From contig NZ_LZLY01000123.1 of the NCBI RefSeq assembly GCF_001673535.1, positions 1 to 41,634 on the forward strand: a DNA stretch of 41,634 bases, in the 5' to 3' direction. The notes under the pieces are model-generated. The model did no database searches. It saw only the letters and a program-made list of their open reading frames with translations, and was not told where the DNA came from. The position numbers and the translations under genes were made by a program. Shown here piece after piece: positions 22,566 to 31,466 of this stretch. The stretch comes from Mycobacterium sp. 1081908.1 (GTDB lineage: Bacteria; Actinomycetota; Actinomycetes; Mycobacteriales; Mycobacteriaceae). Numbering within the stretch: position 1 is the stretch's first letter; each line of letters opens with the position of its first letter.

Positions 22566-24485
22566 CTAGACGCCCGCGGGTTCCTTCTCCACCGGGCCGA
22601 GCCGCCACTGGCCGCCGCCCAGCAGTTGGAGCTGCTGGCGGTGATGCTGCTCGACGGTGGGTCGGTGGCTGACGCTGACCAGCACGCAGTCCGGCAACTC
22701 GGTGCGCACCAGCTGATATAGCGCGAACTCAAGCCCCTCGTCGAGCGCCGAGGTGGCCTCGTCGAGGAAGACGGCCTTCGGTTTGGTGAGCAGGATGCGC
22801 GCGAAGGCGACCCGCTGCTGCTCGCCGGGCGACAGCACCTTGGCCCAGTCCTGCTCTTCGTCAAGGCGCCCGATCAGCGGCGCCAAGGCCACCTTCGTCA
22901 GCACGTCGTGCAGTTCGCCGTCGGAGACCTGCTCCGGCTCGTTCGGGTAGCAGACCACGCCGCGCAGGCTGCCCAGCGGCACATAGGGCAACTGCGACAG
23001 GAACATCGTCGCGTTGTCGCCGTCGGGGCGGCAGAGGGTCCCGGACGCGTACGGCCACAACTCGGCCAGGCTGCGCAGCAACGTGGTCTTGCCCGCGCCC
23101 GATCGCCCGGTGATCACCAGCGAGTCGCCGTCGTCGAGCTGCACATCGAGCGGGTCGATCAACTGGTCTCCGGCCGGGGTGCGCACCTCGACACCGCGAA
23201 GCTCGACCGTCGCCTCGTCGCTGGGCTTGACCAGGATCGTCGGCAGCGCGCGGCCCTGGCTGTTCGCGTCGACCAGCCCGTGCAACCGGATGATCGCCGC
23301 CCGAAAAGCGGCAAACGCGTCGTAGTTGTTGCGGAAGAACGACAGCGAATCCTGAATGTTGCCGAATGCCGTCGCGCTCTGGCCGACGTCGCCGAAGTCG
23401 ATCCGGCCGGCGAACAGTCGCGGCGCCTGGATCACCCACGGCAGCGGAACAATGATCTGCGACATCGACCAGTTCCACCCGTTGAAGATGATGGTCCGGC
23501 GCACGAACTTGCGGTAGTTGGCGATGATCGGAGTGAAGCGCCGCCACAATTGCGCCCGCTCGACTCGTTCACCGCGATAGAAGCCCACCGCCTCGGCGGC
23601 GTCGCGCAACCGCACCAGCGCGTAGCGGAATGCGGCGTTGAGCTTCTCGTTGTTGAAGCTCAGCCAGATCAGCGGATGGCCCAACCAGACCGCGACGATC
23701 GTCGCGACCAGCACGTAGACCAGCACCGTGACGAACATGGCGCGCGGCAACACCAAGCCGAAGAGCTCCAGGTTCCCGGAGAGCTGCCACAGGATCGCGG
23801 CGAAGGAGATCACCGAGGCCACCGCGTTGACGGCCCCGAACAGCAGGGTGCTGCCCGTCCCGTTGGACGGGATGTTCGGGGTGCCCCCGGCGTTGGCGGT
23901 GAAGATGTCGATGTCCTGCTGGATGCGCTGGTCCGGGTTGTCGATCGTGTTGTCGATGAACAGGTCCCGGTAGTAGGCCTTGCCTTCCAGCCAGTCGTCG
24001 GTGAGGTGGGCGGTCAGCCAGACGCGCCAGGCGATGATGAATCGCTGGGTCAGAGAGATGTCGATCATGAACCGGATGACGTACAGCGTCGCCAGGACGC
24101 TGAAGATCCCGATCGACATCCAAAAGCCATGAATCCCAGATTGTTTGACGTTGGCGTCGTCGGCCGCGATGCCCTGCACGGCCTTCTGCACGGCCGTGTA
24201 CAGGTCGTTGCCCTGGTAGCTGAGCAGCACGGTGAGGCGCACCGCCAGCAGTACGGACAGCAACAGCGCGCCGAGCATCGCCCACACCTTGACGCTCGAC
24301 GGGCCGACGAAGTAGCCGCGGGTGATCCGCCAGAACTGCCGGCCCCACGGGGTCAGGTACCGGAACGCCACGAGCACGGCGAGTAGGCAGACGGCACCGA
24401 CCGCCCAGGCTATGGCGACCCAGCGCAGGGAATCCATGGGTGCCGCCGACCAATTGATCGACGGCGTAAACGGCTTCGGGCCCAT
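22566..24485 (-). CDS. bacA: SbmA/BacA-like ABC transporter (Rv1819c-like)
   Basis: This 639-residue single-chain half transporter has about six N-terminal membrane helices of the ABC_membrane_2/SbmA-BacA type and a C-terminal ATPase. Walker A is GRSGAGKT with Lys466, the signature is LSPGEQQR, and Walker B ends at Asp575-Glu576. The M. tuberculosis protein imports vitamin B12 and hydrophilic peptides such as bleomycin. The start at 24485 gives MGPKPFTPSINW, the same as the M. tuberculosis start and the same total length. It is divergent from ilvG with 81 bp between. The PE_PGRS gene I recall next to it in M. tuberculosis is absent. Confidence 0.95.
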   Translation of the reverse strand: MGPKPFTPSINWSAAPMDSLRWVAIAWAVGAVCLLAVLVAFRYLTPWGRQFWRITRGYFVGPSSVKVWAMLGALLLSVLLAVRLTVLLSYQGNDLYTAVQKAVQGIAADDANVKQSGIHGFWMSIGIFSVLATLYVIRFMIDISLTQRFIIAWRVWLTAHLTDDWLEGKAYYRDLFIDNTIDNPDQRIQQDIDIFTANAGGTPNIPSNGTGSTLLFGAVNAVASVISFAAILWQLSGNLELFGLVLPRAMFVTVLVYVLVATIVAVWLGHPLIWLSFNNEKLNAAFRYALVRLRDAAEAVGFYRGERVERAQLWRRFTPIIANYRKFVRRTIIFNGWNWSMSQIIVPLPWVIQAPRLFAGRIDFGDVGQSATAFGNIQDSLSFFRNNYDAFAAFRAAIIRLHGLVDANSQGRALPTILVKPSDEATVELRGVEVRTPAGDQLIDPLDVQLDDGDSLVITGRSGAGKTTLLRSLAELWPYASGTLCRPDGDNATMFLSQLPYVPLGSLRGVVCYPNEPEQVSDGELHDVLTKVALAPLIGRLDEEQDWAKVLSPGEQQRVAFARILLTKPKAVFLDEATSALDEGLEFALYQLVRTELPDCVLVSVSHRPTVEQHHRQQLQLLGGGQWRLGPVEKEPAGV

Positions 24486-24554
24486 GGTCGATGTCTCCTT
24501 AAGGTCGAGGCCTGACACAAAATCCTTCGGCGAAGGTACCCGAGTCATTGCCGA

Positions 24555-24560
24555 TAGGCT
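24555..24560 (+). promoter_or_regulatory. -10 box of a probable leaderless ilvG promoter
   Basis: TAGGCT fits TAnnnT and ends exactly 6 nt before ATG 24567, which would put the transcription start on the A of the start codon. There is no Shine-Dalgarno sequence before the gene. Confidence 0.5.
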
Positions 24561-24566
24561 GCCTGG

Positions 24567-26219
24567 ATGAGCATCGACGCTCCGTCCAGCCAGACCGTAC
24601 ATGCCGGCCGACTCATCGCGCGCCGGCTCAAAGCCAGCGGCATCGACACCGTGTTCACCCTGTCGGGCGGCCACCTGTTCTCCATCTACGACGGGTGCCG
24701 CGACGAGGGCATCCGGCTGATCGACACCCGCCACGAACAAACCGCGACGTTCGCCGCCGAGGGCTGGTCGAAGGTGACGAGGCTGCCCGGCGTGGCCGCG
24801 CTGACCGCCGGGCCGGGCGTCACCAACGGGATGAGCGCGATGGCCGCGGCACAGCAGAACCAGTCGCCCCTGGTGGTGCTGGGCGGCCGGGCTCCCGCGC
24901 TGCGGTGGGGCATGGGCTCGCTGCAAGAGATCGACCATGTGCCGTTCGTGGCGCCGCTGGCCCGGTTCGCCGCCACCGCGCAGTCGGCCGACGACGCCGG
25001 CCGCTTGGTCGACGAGGCATTGCGGGCCGCGGTCGGCACCCCGTCCGGTGTAGGGTTCGTCGACTTTCCGATGGACCACGCCTTTTCGACGTCGCAGGAC
25101 TCCGAAATCTGGGGCGGGCCCGGCGCCTTGAGCGCGGTGCCGCCCGGCCCGGCCCCCGACGCCGCGGCCCTCGACCGCGCCGTGGGCCTGTTGGCGGCGG
25201 CGCACCGGCCGGTGATCATGGCGGGCACCAACGTCTGGTGGGGACGCGGCGAGGCGGCGCTGCTGCGCCTGGCGGAGGAACGTCAGATTCCGGTGCTGAT
25301 GAACGGGATGGCCCGCGGCGCGGTGCCCGCCGACCACCCGATGGCCTTCTCGCGGGTGCGCGGCAAGGCCCTCGGCGAGGCGGACGTGGCGGTGATCGTC
25401 GGCGTGCCAATGGATTTCCGGTTGGGCTTCGGCAAGGTGTTCGGGCCGGACACCCAGCTGATCGTGGCCGACCGCTGCGAGCCCGCCCGCGAGCATCCCC
25501 GTCCCATCGCCGCCGGCCTGTACGGCGATCTCACCTCGATCCTGTCGGCCCTCGCCGCGACACCCGGCACTGCACACCAGGATTGGGTCGCCGGGCTGCG
25601 AACCGCCGAGACCGCGGCGCGCGCCCAGGAGCAGGCCGAGCTCGCCGACGACCGGATCCCGCTGCACCCGATGCGGGTCTACGCGGAGCTGGCCCCGCTG
25701 CTGGACCGCGACGCCATCGTCGTCATCGACGCCGGCGACTTCGGGTCCTACGCCGGCCGGGTGATCGACAGCTATCGGCCCGGCTGCTGGCTGGACAGCG
25801 GCCCGTTCGGCTGCCTCGGGTCGGGCCCCGGGTACGCGCTGGCCGCCAAGCTCGCGCGGCCCGACCGCCAGGTCGTGCTGCTGCAGGGCGACGGCGCCTT
25901 CGGCTTCAGCGGGATGGAGTGGGACACCTTGGTCCGGCACGGCGTGCCGGTCGTGTCGGTGATCGGCAACAACGGGATCTGGGGGCTCGAGAAGCACCCC
26001 ATGGAGGCGCTGTACGGCTACTCGGTGGTGGCGGAGTTGCGCCCGGGCACCCGCTACGACGAGGTCGCGCGCGCCCTCGGCGGCCACGGCGAGCTGGTGT
26101 CCGCGCCCACCGAGTTGCGTCCCGCGCTGGAGCGGGCCTTCGCCAGCGGCCTGCCCGCCGTCCTCAACGTGCTCACCGACCCCGCCGTCGCCTACCCGCG
26201 CCGATCCAACCTTGCCTAA
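24567..26219 (+). CDS. ilvG: Acetolactate synthase-like thiamine diphosphate enzyme IlvG
   Basis: This 550-residue ThDP enzyme has the catalytic Glu57 in RHEQ, the central domain, and the ThDP-binding motif beginning Gly441-Asp442-Gly443 and ending Asn468-Asn469. It is annotated IlvG in M. tuberculosis (Rv1820). The acetolactate synthase assignment is by family; oxalyl-CoA decarboxylase-like or other decarboxylase chemistry is possible because the main synthase in mycobacteria is IlvB1. It is probably read from a leaderless promoter. It is followed by secA2, which appears to have its own promoter. Confidence 0.9.
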   Translation: MSIDAPSSQTVHAGRLIARRLKASGIDTVFTLSGGHLFSIYDGCRDEGIRLIDTRHEQTATFAAEGWSKVTRLPGVAALTAGPGVTNGMSAMAAAQQNQSPLVVLGGRAPALRWGMGSLQEIDHVPFVAPLARFAATAQSADDAGRLVDEALRAAVGTPSGVGFVDFPMDHAFSTSQDSEIWGGPGALSAVPPGPAPDAAALDRAVGLLAAAHRPVIMAGTNVWWGRGEAALLRLAEERQIPVLMNGMARGAVPADHPMAFSRVRGKALGEADVAVIVGVPMDFRLGFGKVFGPDTQLIVADRCEPAREHPRPIAAGLYGDLTSILSALAATPGTAHQDWVAGLRTAETAARAQEQAELADDRIPLHPMRVYAELAPLLDRDAIVVIDAGDFGSYAGRVIDSYRPGCWLDSGPFGCLGSGPGYALAAKLARPDRQVVLLQGDGAFGFSGMEWDTLVRHGVPVVSVIGNNGIWGLEKHPMEALYGYSVVAELRPGTRYDEVARALGGHGELVSAPTELRPALERAFASGLPAVLNVLTDPAVAYPRRSNLA

Positions 26220-26243
26220 GACGGGCCACGCCCGCTCACCGCG

Positions 26244-26249
26244 TACCGT
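26244..26249 (+). promoter_or_regulatory. -10 box of a probable leaderless secA2 promoter
   Basis: TACCGT fits TAnnnT and ends 6 nt before GTG 26256. This supports the GTG as the true start, shorter than the 808-residue M. tuberculosis annotation but beginning at an internal VPKTTR that exists in that protein too. Confidence 0.5.
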
Positions 26250-26255
26250 TGACCT

Positions 26256-28580
26256 GTGCCAAAGACCACCCGGACCCAACCCGGCCGCCTGAGTAGCCGC
26301 TTCTGGCGACTGCTCGGCGCCAGCACCGAGAAGAACCGAAGCCGCTCCCTCGCGGACGTCGACGCCTCGTCGGAATTCGACAAGGAGGCCGCCGATCTCA
26401 GCGACGAGAAGCTGCTCAAGGCGACCGGGCTGCTCAAGCTGGGCGACCTCGCGGAGTCCGCCGACATCCCGCAGTTCCTCGCGATCGCCCGGGAAGCGGC
26501 CGAGCGGGCGACGGGATTGCGGCCCTTCGACGTGCAGCTGCTGGGCGCGCTGCGGATGCTGGCCGGCGACGTGATCGAGATGGCCACCGGTGAGGGCAAA
26601 ACCCTCGCCGGCGCGATCGCGGCGGCCGGATACGCCCTCGGCGGGCGGCACGTGCACGTCGTGACCATCAACGACTACCTCGCGCGCCGCGACGCGGAGT
26701 GGATGGGCCCGCTGTTGGAGGCCCTGGGGCTGACGGTCGGGTGGATCACGGCGGAATCGTCGAGCGAGGACCGCCGCACCGCCTACGGCTGCGACGTCAC
26801 CTATGCCTCGGTCAACGAGATCGGCTTCGACGTGCTGCGCGACCAGCTGGCCACCGACGTCGACGACCTGGTGTCGCCCAACCCCGACGTGGCCCTCATC
26901 GACGAGGCCGACTCGGTGCTGGTCGACGAGGCGTTGGTGCCGCTGGTGCTGGCCGGCACCACGCACCGCGAGACGCCGCGGCTGGAGATCATCAAGCTGG
27001 TCGGCGAGCTGGATGCCGGGACGGACTACGACACCGACGCCGACAGCCGCAACGTCCACCTCACCGACGTCGGCGCGCGCAAGGTGGAAAAGGCGCTCGG
27101 CGGCATCGATCTGTACTCCGAGGAGCACGTCGGCACCACCCTGACCGAGGTCAACGTCGCGCTGCACGCGCACGTGCTGCTGCACCGCGACGTGCACTAC
27201 ATCGTGCGGGACGACGCGGTGCACCTGATCAACTCCGCCCGCGGCCGCATCGCGCAACTGCAGCGCTGGCCCGACGGACTGCAGGCCGCCGTCGAGGCGA
27301 AGGAGGGCATCGAGACCACCGAAACCGGTGAGGTGCTCGACACGATCACCGTGCAGGCGCTGATCAACCGCTACGCCACCGTGTGCGGCATGACGGGCAC
27401 CGCGCTGGCCGCCGGCGAGCAGCTGCGCCAGTTCTACAAGCTCGGCGTGTCGCCAATCCCCCCGAACGAGCCCAACATTCGCGAGGACGAGTCCGACCGG
27501 GTCTACATCACCGCCGCCGCCAAGAACGACGCGATCGTCGAGCACATCGCGGAGGTGCACGCGACCGGGCAGCCGGTGCTGGTGGGCACCCGCGACGTGG
27601 CCGAGTCCGAGGAGCTGCACGAGCGGCTGCTGCGCCGAGGCGTGCCCGCCGTGGTGCTCAACGCGAAGAACGACGCCGAGGAGGCGAAGGTGATCGCGGA
27701 GGCCGGCGAATACGGCACCGTCACCGTGTCGACCCAGATGGCCGGGCGGGGCACCGACATCCGCCTCGGCGGGTCCGACGAGGCCGACCATGACCGCGTC
27801 GCCGAACTGGGCGGCCTGCACGTGGTCGGCACGGGCCGCCACCACACCGAGCGGCTCGACAACCAGCTGCGCGGCCGTGCCGGACGGCAGGGCGACCCGG
27901 GGTCGTCGGTGTTCTTTTCCAGTTGGGAGGACGACGTCGTCGCCGCCAACCTCGACCCCAACAAGCTGCCCATGCAAACCGACGGGGACGGCCGGATCGT
28001 CAGCCCCAAGGCGGCCGGGATGCTCGACCACGCCCAGCGCGTCGCCGAGGGCCGGATGCTCGACGTGCACGCGAACACGTGGCGCTACAACCAGCTGATC
28101 GCGCAGCAGCGCGCCATCATCGTCGATCGGCGAAACACGTTGCTGCGCACCGCAACCGCGCGCGAGGAGCTCGCCGAGCTGGCGCCGGACCGCTACGAGG
28201 AACTGTCCGCGGACATCTCCGAGGACCGCCTGGAGAAGATCTGCCGGCTCATCATGCTGTATCACCTCGACCGGGGCTGGGCCGACCATCTGGCCTATCT
28301 CGCCGACATCCGCGAAAGCATCCACCTGCGCGCGCTGGGCCGGCAGAACCCGCTGGACGAGTTCCACCGGATGGCCGTCGACGCGTTCGCGTCGCTGGCC
28401 GCCGACGCCATCGAGGCGGCCCAGCAGACGTTCGAGACCGCGAACGTCCTCGAGGAGGAGCCGGGCCTGGACCTGTCCAAGCTGGCGCGGCCGACGTCGA
28501 CGTGGACCTACATGGTCAACGACAACCCGCTGTCGGACGACACGCTGTCGACGCTGAGCCTGCCCGGGGTGTTCCGCTGA
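26256..28580 (+). CDS. secA2: SecA2, accessory preprotein translocase ATPase
   Basis: This 774-residue SecA-family motor has Walker A TGEGKT with Lys115, the DEAD-type box Asp216-Glu217-Ala218-Asp219, and the C-terminal helicase motifs STQMAGRGTDI and GRAGRQGDPG. It lacks the C-terminal zinc-binding tail of SecA1, as SecA2 proteins do. In mycobacteria SecA2 exports a subset of proteins including solute-binding proteins, SodA and SapM. The start at GTG 26256 rests on the leaderless -10 box. Homology to Rv1821 extends over the whole length from this point. Confidence 0.96.
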   Translation: MPKTTRTQPGRLSSRFWRLLGASTEKNRSRSLADVDASSEFDKEAADLSDEKLLKATGLLKLGDLAESADIPQFLAIAREAAERATGLRPFDVQLLGALRMLAGDVIEMATGEGKTLAGAIAAAGYALGGRHVHVVTINDYLARRDAEWMGPLLEALGLTVGWITAESSSEDRRTAYGCDVTYASVNEIGFDVLRDQLATDVDDLVSPNPDVALIDEADSVLVDEALVPLVLAGTTHRETPRLEIIKLVGELDAGTDYDTDADSRNVHLTDVGARKVEKALGGIDLYSEEHVGTTLTEVNVALHAHVLLHRDVHYIVRDDAVHLINSARGRIAQLQRWPDGLQAAVEAKEGIETTETGEVLDTITVQALINRYATVCGMTGTALAAGEQLRQFYKLGVSPIPPNEPNIREDESDRVYITAAAKNDAIVEHIAEVHATGQPVLVGTRDVAESEELHERLLRRGVPAVVLNAKNDAEEAKVIAEAGEYGTVTVSTQMAGRGTDIRLGGSDEADHDRVAELGGLHVVGTGRHHTERLDNQLRGRAGRQGDPGSSVFFSSWEDDVVAANLDPNKLPMQTDGDGRIVSPKAAGMLDHAQRVAEGRMLDVHANTWRYNQLIAQQRAIIVDRRNTLLRTATAREELAELAPDRYEELSADISEDRLEKICRLIMLYHLDRGWADHLAYLADIRESIHLRALGRQNPLDEFHRMAVDAFASLAADAIEAAQQTFETANVLEEEPGLDLSKLARPTSTWTYMVNDNPLSDDTLSTLSLPGVFR

Positions 28581-28590
28581 GCTGAGCCGC

Positions 28591-28650
28591 CGAGCGCGCG
28601 GCCAGCCGCACGCTGGCGACCGAGTGTGCGGCCAGCCGCACGCTCGGCAT
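28591..28650. terminator. Tandem 30-bp repeats forming hairpins after secA2
   Basis: Two head-to-tail units (28591-28620, 28621-28650) share GCGGCCAGCCGCACGCT. Each is itself an inverted repeat; the second has 12-nt arms CGAGTGTGCGGC and GCCGCACGCTCG around CA with one mismatch. No T-run follows, but mycobacterial terminators often lack one. It separates secA2 from pgsA2 and may end the secA2 transcript. Confidence 0.45.
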
Positions 28651-28655
28651 TCGGC

Positions 28656-28661
28656 TAATGT
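28656..28661 (+). promoter_or_regulatory. -10 box upstream of pgsA2
   Basis: TAATGT fits TAnnnT and lies 8 nt before ATG 28670, so the transcript would have no or almost no leader. It overlaps an upstream in-frame ATG at 28658, which is therefore unlikely to be the start. Confidence 0.45.
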
Positions 28662-28669
28662 CACGGCTC

Positions 28670-29275
28670 ATGGAGCCCGTGCTTCCGCCCGACCGGGTGC
28701 TGACGGTGCCCAACGCGCTGAGCGCCGTGCGCCTGTTGCTCATCCCGGTGTTCGTCTACGTGCTGCTGTTCGCCCACGCCAACGGCTGGGCGGTGGCCAT
28801 CCTGATGTTCAGTGGGGCCTCCGACTGGGCCGACGGCAAGATCGCCCGCACGCTCAACCAGTCCTCGCGGCTGGGCGTCCTGCTGGACCCGGCGGTGGAC
28901 CGGCTCTACATGGTGACCGTCCCGATTGTCCTGGCGATCAGCGGGATCGTGCCGTGGTGGTTCGTCATCACGCTGCTGGTGCGCGACGGCCTGCTGGCCG
29001 CGACGCTGCCGGTGCTCCGCGGTCGCGGGCTGTCGGCGCTGCCGGTGACCTACGTCGGCAAGGGCGCCACCTTTGCGTTGATGGCCGGATTCCCGTTGGT
29101 CCTGCTGGGAACGGGCGGCGCGGCGTGGAGCCGCGCGCTGAGGGCCTGCGGCTGGGGCTTTTTGGGCTGGGGCCTGTACACCTACCTGTGGGCGTTCGTG
29201 CTCTATGCGGTGCAGATGACGCTGGTCGTGCGCCGCATGCCCAAGCTGAAACAGCCTGTGGGTGGTCATGGCTGA
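28670..29275 (+). CDS. pgsA2: CDP-alcohol phosphatidyltransferase PgsA2
   Basis: This 201-residue membrane enzyme has the complete CDP-alcohol phosphotransferase motif: Asp52, Asp55-Gly56, Ala59-Arg60, Gly69, Asp73 and Asp77. About six hydrophobic helices surround it. Such enzymes join a CDP-activated lipid to an alcohol, for example glycerol-3-phosphate or a second phosphatidylglycerol in cardiolipin synthesis; the exact product of PgsA2 is not settled. The start MEPVLPPDRVLTVPN matches Rv1822. It overlaps the next gene by 8 bp and heads a run of envelope-related genes. Confidence 0.92.
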   Translation: MEPVLPPDRVLTVPNALSAVRLLLIPVFVYVLLFAHANGWAVAILMFSGASDWADGKIARTLNQSSRLGVLLDPAVDRLYMVTVPIVLAISGIVPWWFVITLLVRDGLLAATLPVLRGRGLSALPVTYVGKGATFALMAGFPLVLLGTGGAAWSRALRACGWGFLGWGLYTYLWAFVLYAVQMTLVVRRMPKLKQPVGGHG

Positions 29276-30185
29276 CGCGGACCGCCTGCTCGGCGGCTAC
29301 GACCCCAACGCCGGCCGCAGCGCCCACGCCGCGGCGCGGCCGCAGCTGATCCCGGTGCCCTCGTTGCTGCGCGCCCTGCTCTCGGAGCACCTGGATCCCG
29401 GCTACGCCGCGGCCGCGGCCAAACGTGACGGCTCGGAACCGGGCGCGCGACAACGCGCTTTCGGCTGGCTATGGCAGGCCGTGGCGGCGCTGCTGATCGC
29501 CACGGTGTTCGCCGCCGCCGTCGCACAGGCGCGCTCGGTGGCGCCCGGCGTGCGCACCGCGCAGCAGCTGCTGCTGGAAAGCGTGCGTTCGTCGGAAGCC
29601 GCCGCGGCCAAGTTGGGCCAGGAGCGCAGCGCGCTCTCGACCCGGGTCGACGACGTGCAGCGGCACGCGCTGGCCGAAAACGCCCAGGGGCAGCGGCTGC
29701 TGGCCAGTCTCGATGCCCTCGGGCTCGCCGCGGCGAGCAAGGCGGTCATCGGTCCCGGCCTCACGGTGACCGTCACCGATCCCGGCGCCGGCCCGAACCT
29801 TTCCGACGTGTCCAAGCAGCGCATCAACGGCAGCAGGCAGATCATCCTGGACCGCGACCTCCAGCTGGTCGTCAACTCGCTGTGGGCCAGTGGCGCCGAA
29901 GCAATCTCCGTCGGCGGCGTCCGCATCGGACCGAACGTCACCATCCGGCAGGCCGGCGGGGCGATCCTCGTCGACAACAACCCGACCAGCAGCCCCTACA
30001 AGATCCTGGCGGTCGGGCCGCCGCACTCGATGCGCGACGTCTTCGACGGCAGCCCCGGCCTGCAGCGGCTTAGGCTGCTGGAGGCCTCCTACGGCGTCGT
30101 CGTCAGCGTGGACATCGCCGACGGCCTATCGCTGCCCGCCGGACCGATCCGGGATGTCAAGTTCGCCAAACAGATTGGGCCCTAG
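29268..30185 (+). CDS. DUF881 membrane-anchored protein (Rv1823-like)
   Basis: The 305-residue product has one transmembrane helix at about residues 65-90 (VAALLIATVFAAAVAQA), a coiled-coil-prone stretch after it, and a DUF881 domain with GPGLTVTVTDPG, LVVNSLWASGAEAISVGGVRIGPN and NNPTSSPYKILAVG. DUF881 proteins sit near divisome and cell-wall genes in Gram-positive bacteria; their function is not established. ATG 29268 matches the M. tuberculosis start MAE...; GTG 29262 in frame is the alternative. The gene overlaps pgsA2. Confidence 0.9.
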   Translation: MADADRLLGGYDPNAGRSAHAAARPQLIPVPSLLRALLSEHLDPGYAAAAAKRDGSEPGARQRAFGWLWQAVAALLIATVFAAAVAQARSVAPGVRTAQQLLLESVRSSEAAAAKLGQERSALSTRVDDVQRHALAENAQGQRLLASLDALGLAAASKAVIGPGLTVTVTDPGAGPNLSDVSKQRINGSRQIILDRDLQLVVNSLWASGAEAISVGGVRIGPNVTIRQAGGAILVDNNPTSSPYKILAVGPPHSMRDVFDGSPGLQRLRLLEASYGVVVSVDIADGLSLPAGPIRDVKFAKQIGP

Positions 30186-30222
30186 TGAGAGAGCTCTTCG
30201 GGAGACAGACGGGACGCCGCGC

Positions 30223-30555
30223 ATGATCGGCATCGCTGCCCTCGCGCTCGGCATCGTGCTGGGGTTGGTTTTCCACCCCGCCGTCCCCGAAGTCGTGCAG
30301 CCCTATCTGCCGATCGCGGTGGTGGCCGCGCTCGACGCGGTGTTCGGTGGACTGCGCGCCTACCTCGAACGCATCTTTGACCCCAAGGTCTTCGTGATTT
30401 CGTTCGTGTTCAACGTCTTTGTGGCCGCACTCATCGTCTACGTCGGCGACCAACTGGGCGTCGGCACGCAGCTGTCCACGGCGATCATCGTCGTCCTGGG
30501 TATCCGCATCTTCGGCAACGCGGCCGCGCTGCGGCGCCGGCTGTTCGGGGCGTAA
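30223..30555 (+). CDS. Small basic membrane protein (Sbp/DUF1290, Rv1824-like)
   Basis: The 110-residue protein is almost all hydrophobic, with three helices around the conserved LPIAVVAALDAVFGGLRAYLE and STAIIVVLGIRIFGN. It matches the Sbp family found between two DUF881 genes in many actinobacteria and firmicutes. The function is unknown; the fixed DUF881-Sbp-DUF881 order suggests a membrane complex. GGAGAC lies upstream of the ATG. It starts 38 nt after the previous gene. Confidence 0.92.
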   Translation: MIGIAALALGIVLGLVFHPAVPEVVQPYLPIAVVAALDAVFGGLRAYLERIFDPKVFVISFVFNVFVAALIVYVGDQLGVGTQLSTAIIVVLGIRIFGNAAALRRRLFGA

Positions 30556-30571
30556 CCCCTATGAGGACACC

Positions 30572-31429
30572 GTGAGCCAGGACCCGCCCGATCGCCCCGG
30601 CGCCCACGACGGGGAAAGCCGTGAACCCACGGCGGACGAAGGTGCGCATCGCGGCCGCCACGAACTGCCGGCGAACCGCCCGCGTCCCGAGATCGGGCCG
30701 GTGCACCGCACGGGGTTGTCCGCGCTGCTGCGGGCCGGTCGGTCCCGGCTGGCCTTCGGGGCGCTGGCGGTCGTGCTGTGCCTCGTGCTGGGGATCGCCA
30801 TCGTCACCCAGGTCCGCCAGACCAAGTCGGGCGACTCGCTGGACACCGCCCGTCCCGCCGACCTCCTGGTGTTGCTGGACTCGCTGCGGCAGCGCGAAGC
30901 GACGCTGAACACCGAAGTCGGCGAGCTGCAAAACACGCTGAACTCGTTGCAGGCGTCCGGCAACAACGATCAGGCCGCCATCCAGAGCGCGCAGGCCCGG
31001 CTCGCCGCGCTGTCCATCCTGGTCGGCGCCGTGGGCGCCACCGGCCCGGGCGTCACCATCACCATCGACGACCCGGGGCCGGGCGTCTCGCCGGAGGCGA
31101 TGCTCGACGTGATCAACGAGTTGCGTGCCGCCGGCGCCGAAGCGATCGAGATCAACGACGCGCACCAGTCCGTGCGGGTGGGCGTCGACACCTGGATAGT
31201 GGGTGCGCCCGGGTCGTTGACCATCGACGGCAAGAACCTGTCGTCGCCGTATTCGATTCTGGCGATTGGCGATCCGCCCACGCTGGCCGCGGCGATGAAC
31301 ATCCCCGGCGGTGCCGAAGACAGCATCAAGCGCGTCGGCGCGCGGATGTCGGTGCAGCAGGCCGATCGGGTCGACGTGACCACCTTGCGGCAACCAAAAC
31401 CGCACCAATACGCTCAGCCCGTCAAGTGA
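30572..31429 (+). CDS. DUF881 membrane-anchored protein (Rv1825-like)
   Basis: This 285-residue protein is a second DUF881 member: a charged N-terminus of ~70 residues, one helix (LAFGALAVVLCLVLGIAIV), a coiled coil (LRQREATLNTEVGELQNTLNSLQ) and the DUF881 domain with GPGVTITIDDPGPG and SPYSILAIGDPPTL. The GTG at 30572 gives MSQDPP, parallel to the MSE start in M. tuberculosis. GAGGACA precedes it. It is followed by gcvH after 37 nt, probably in the same transcript. Confidence 0.9.
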   Translation: MSQDPPDRPGAHDGESREPTADEGAHRGRHELPANRPRPEIGPVHRTGLSALLRAGRSRLAFGALAVVLCLVLGIAIVTQVRQTKSGDSLDTARPADLLVLLDSLRQREATLNTEVGELQNTLNSLQASGNNDQAAIQSAQARLAALSILVGAVGATGPGVTITIDDPGPGVSPEAMLDVINELRAAGAEAIEINDAHQSVRVGVDTWIVGAPGSLTIDGKNLSSPYSILAIGDPPTLAAAMNIPGGAEDSIKRVGARMSVQQADRVDVTTLRQPKPHQYAQPVK

Positions 31430-31466
31430 ACGTGCCTCGTTGGCAGCGACCAGAACAGGATCACCC

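Noticed and set aside
22566..28664. A 2032-codon open frame on the minus strand across the ABC transporter, ilvG and secA2
   Set aside because: Only the part up to 24485 is the transporter. Beyond it the frame is exactly antisense, codon on codon, to ilvG and secA2 (all in the same phase). Antisense stops would need TTA, CTA or TCA codons in the sense genes, which are rare at this GC, so the frame is open by composition.
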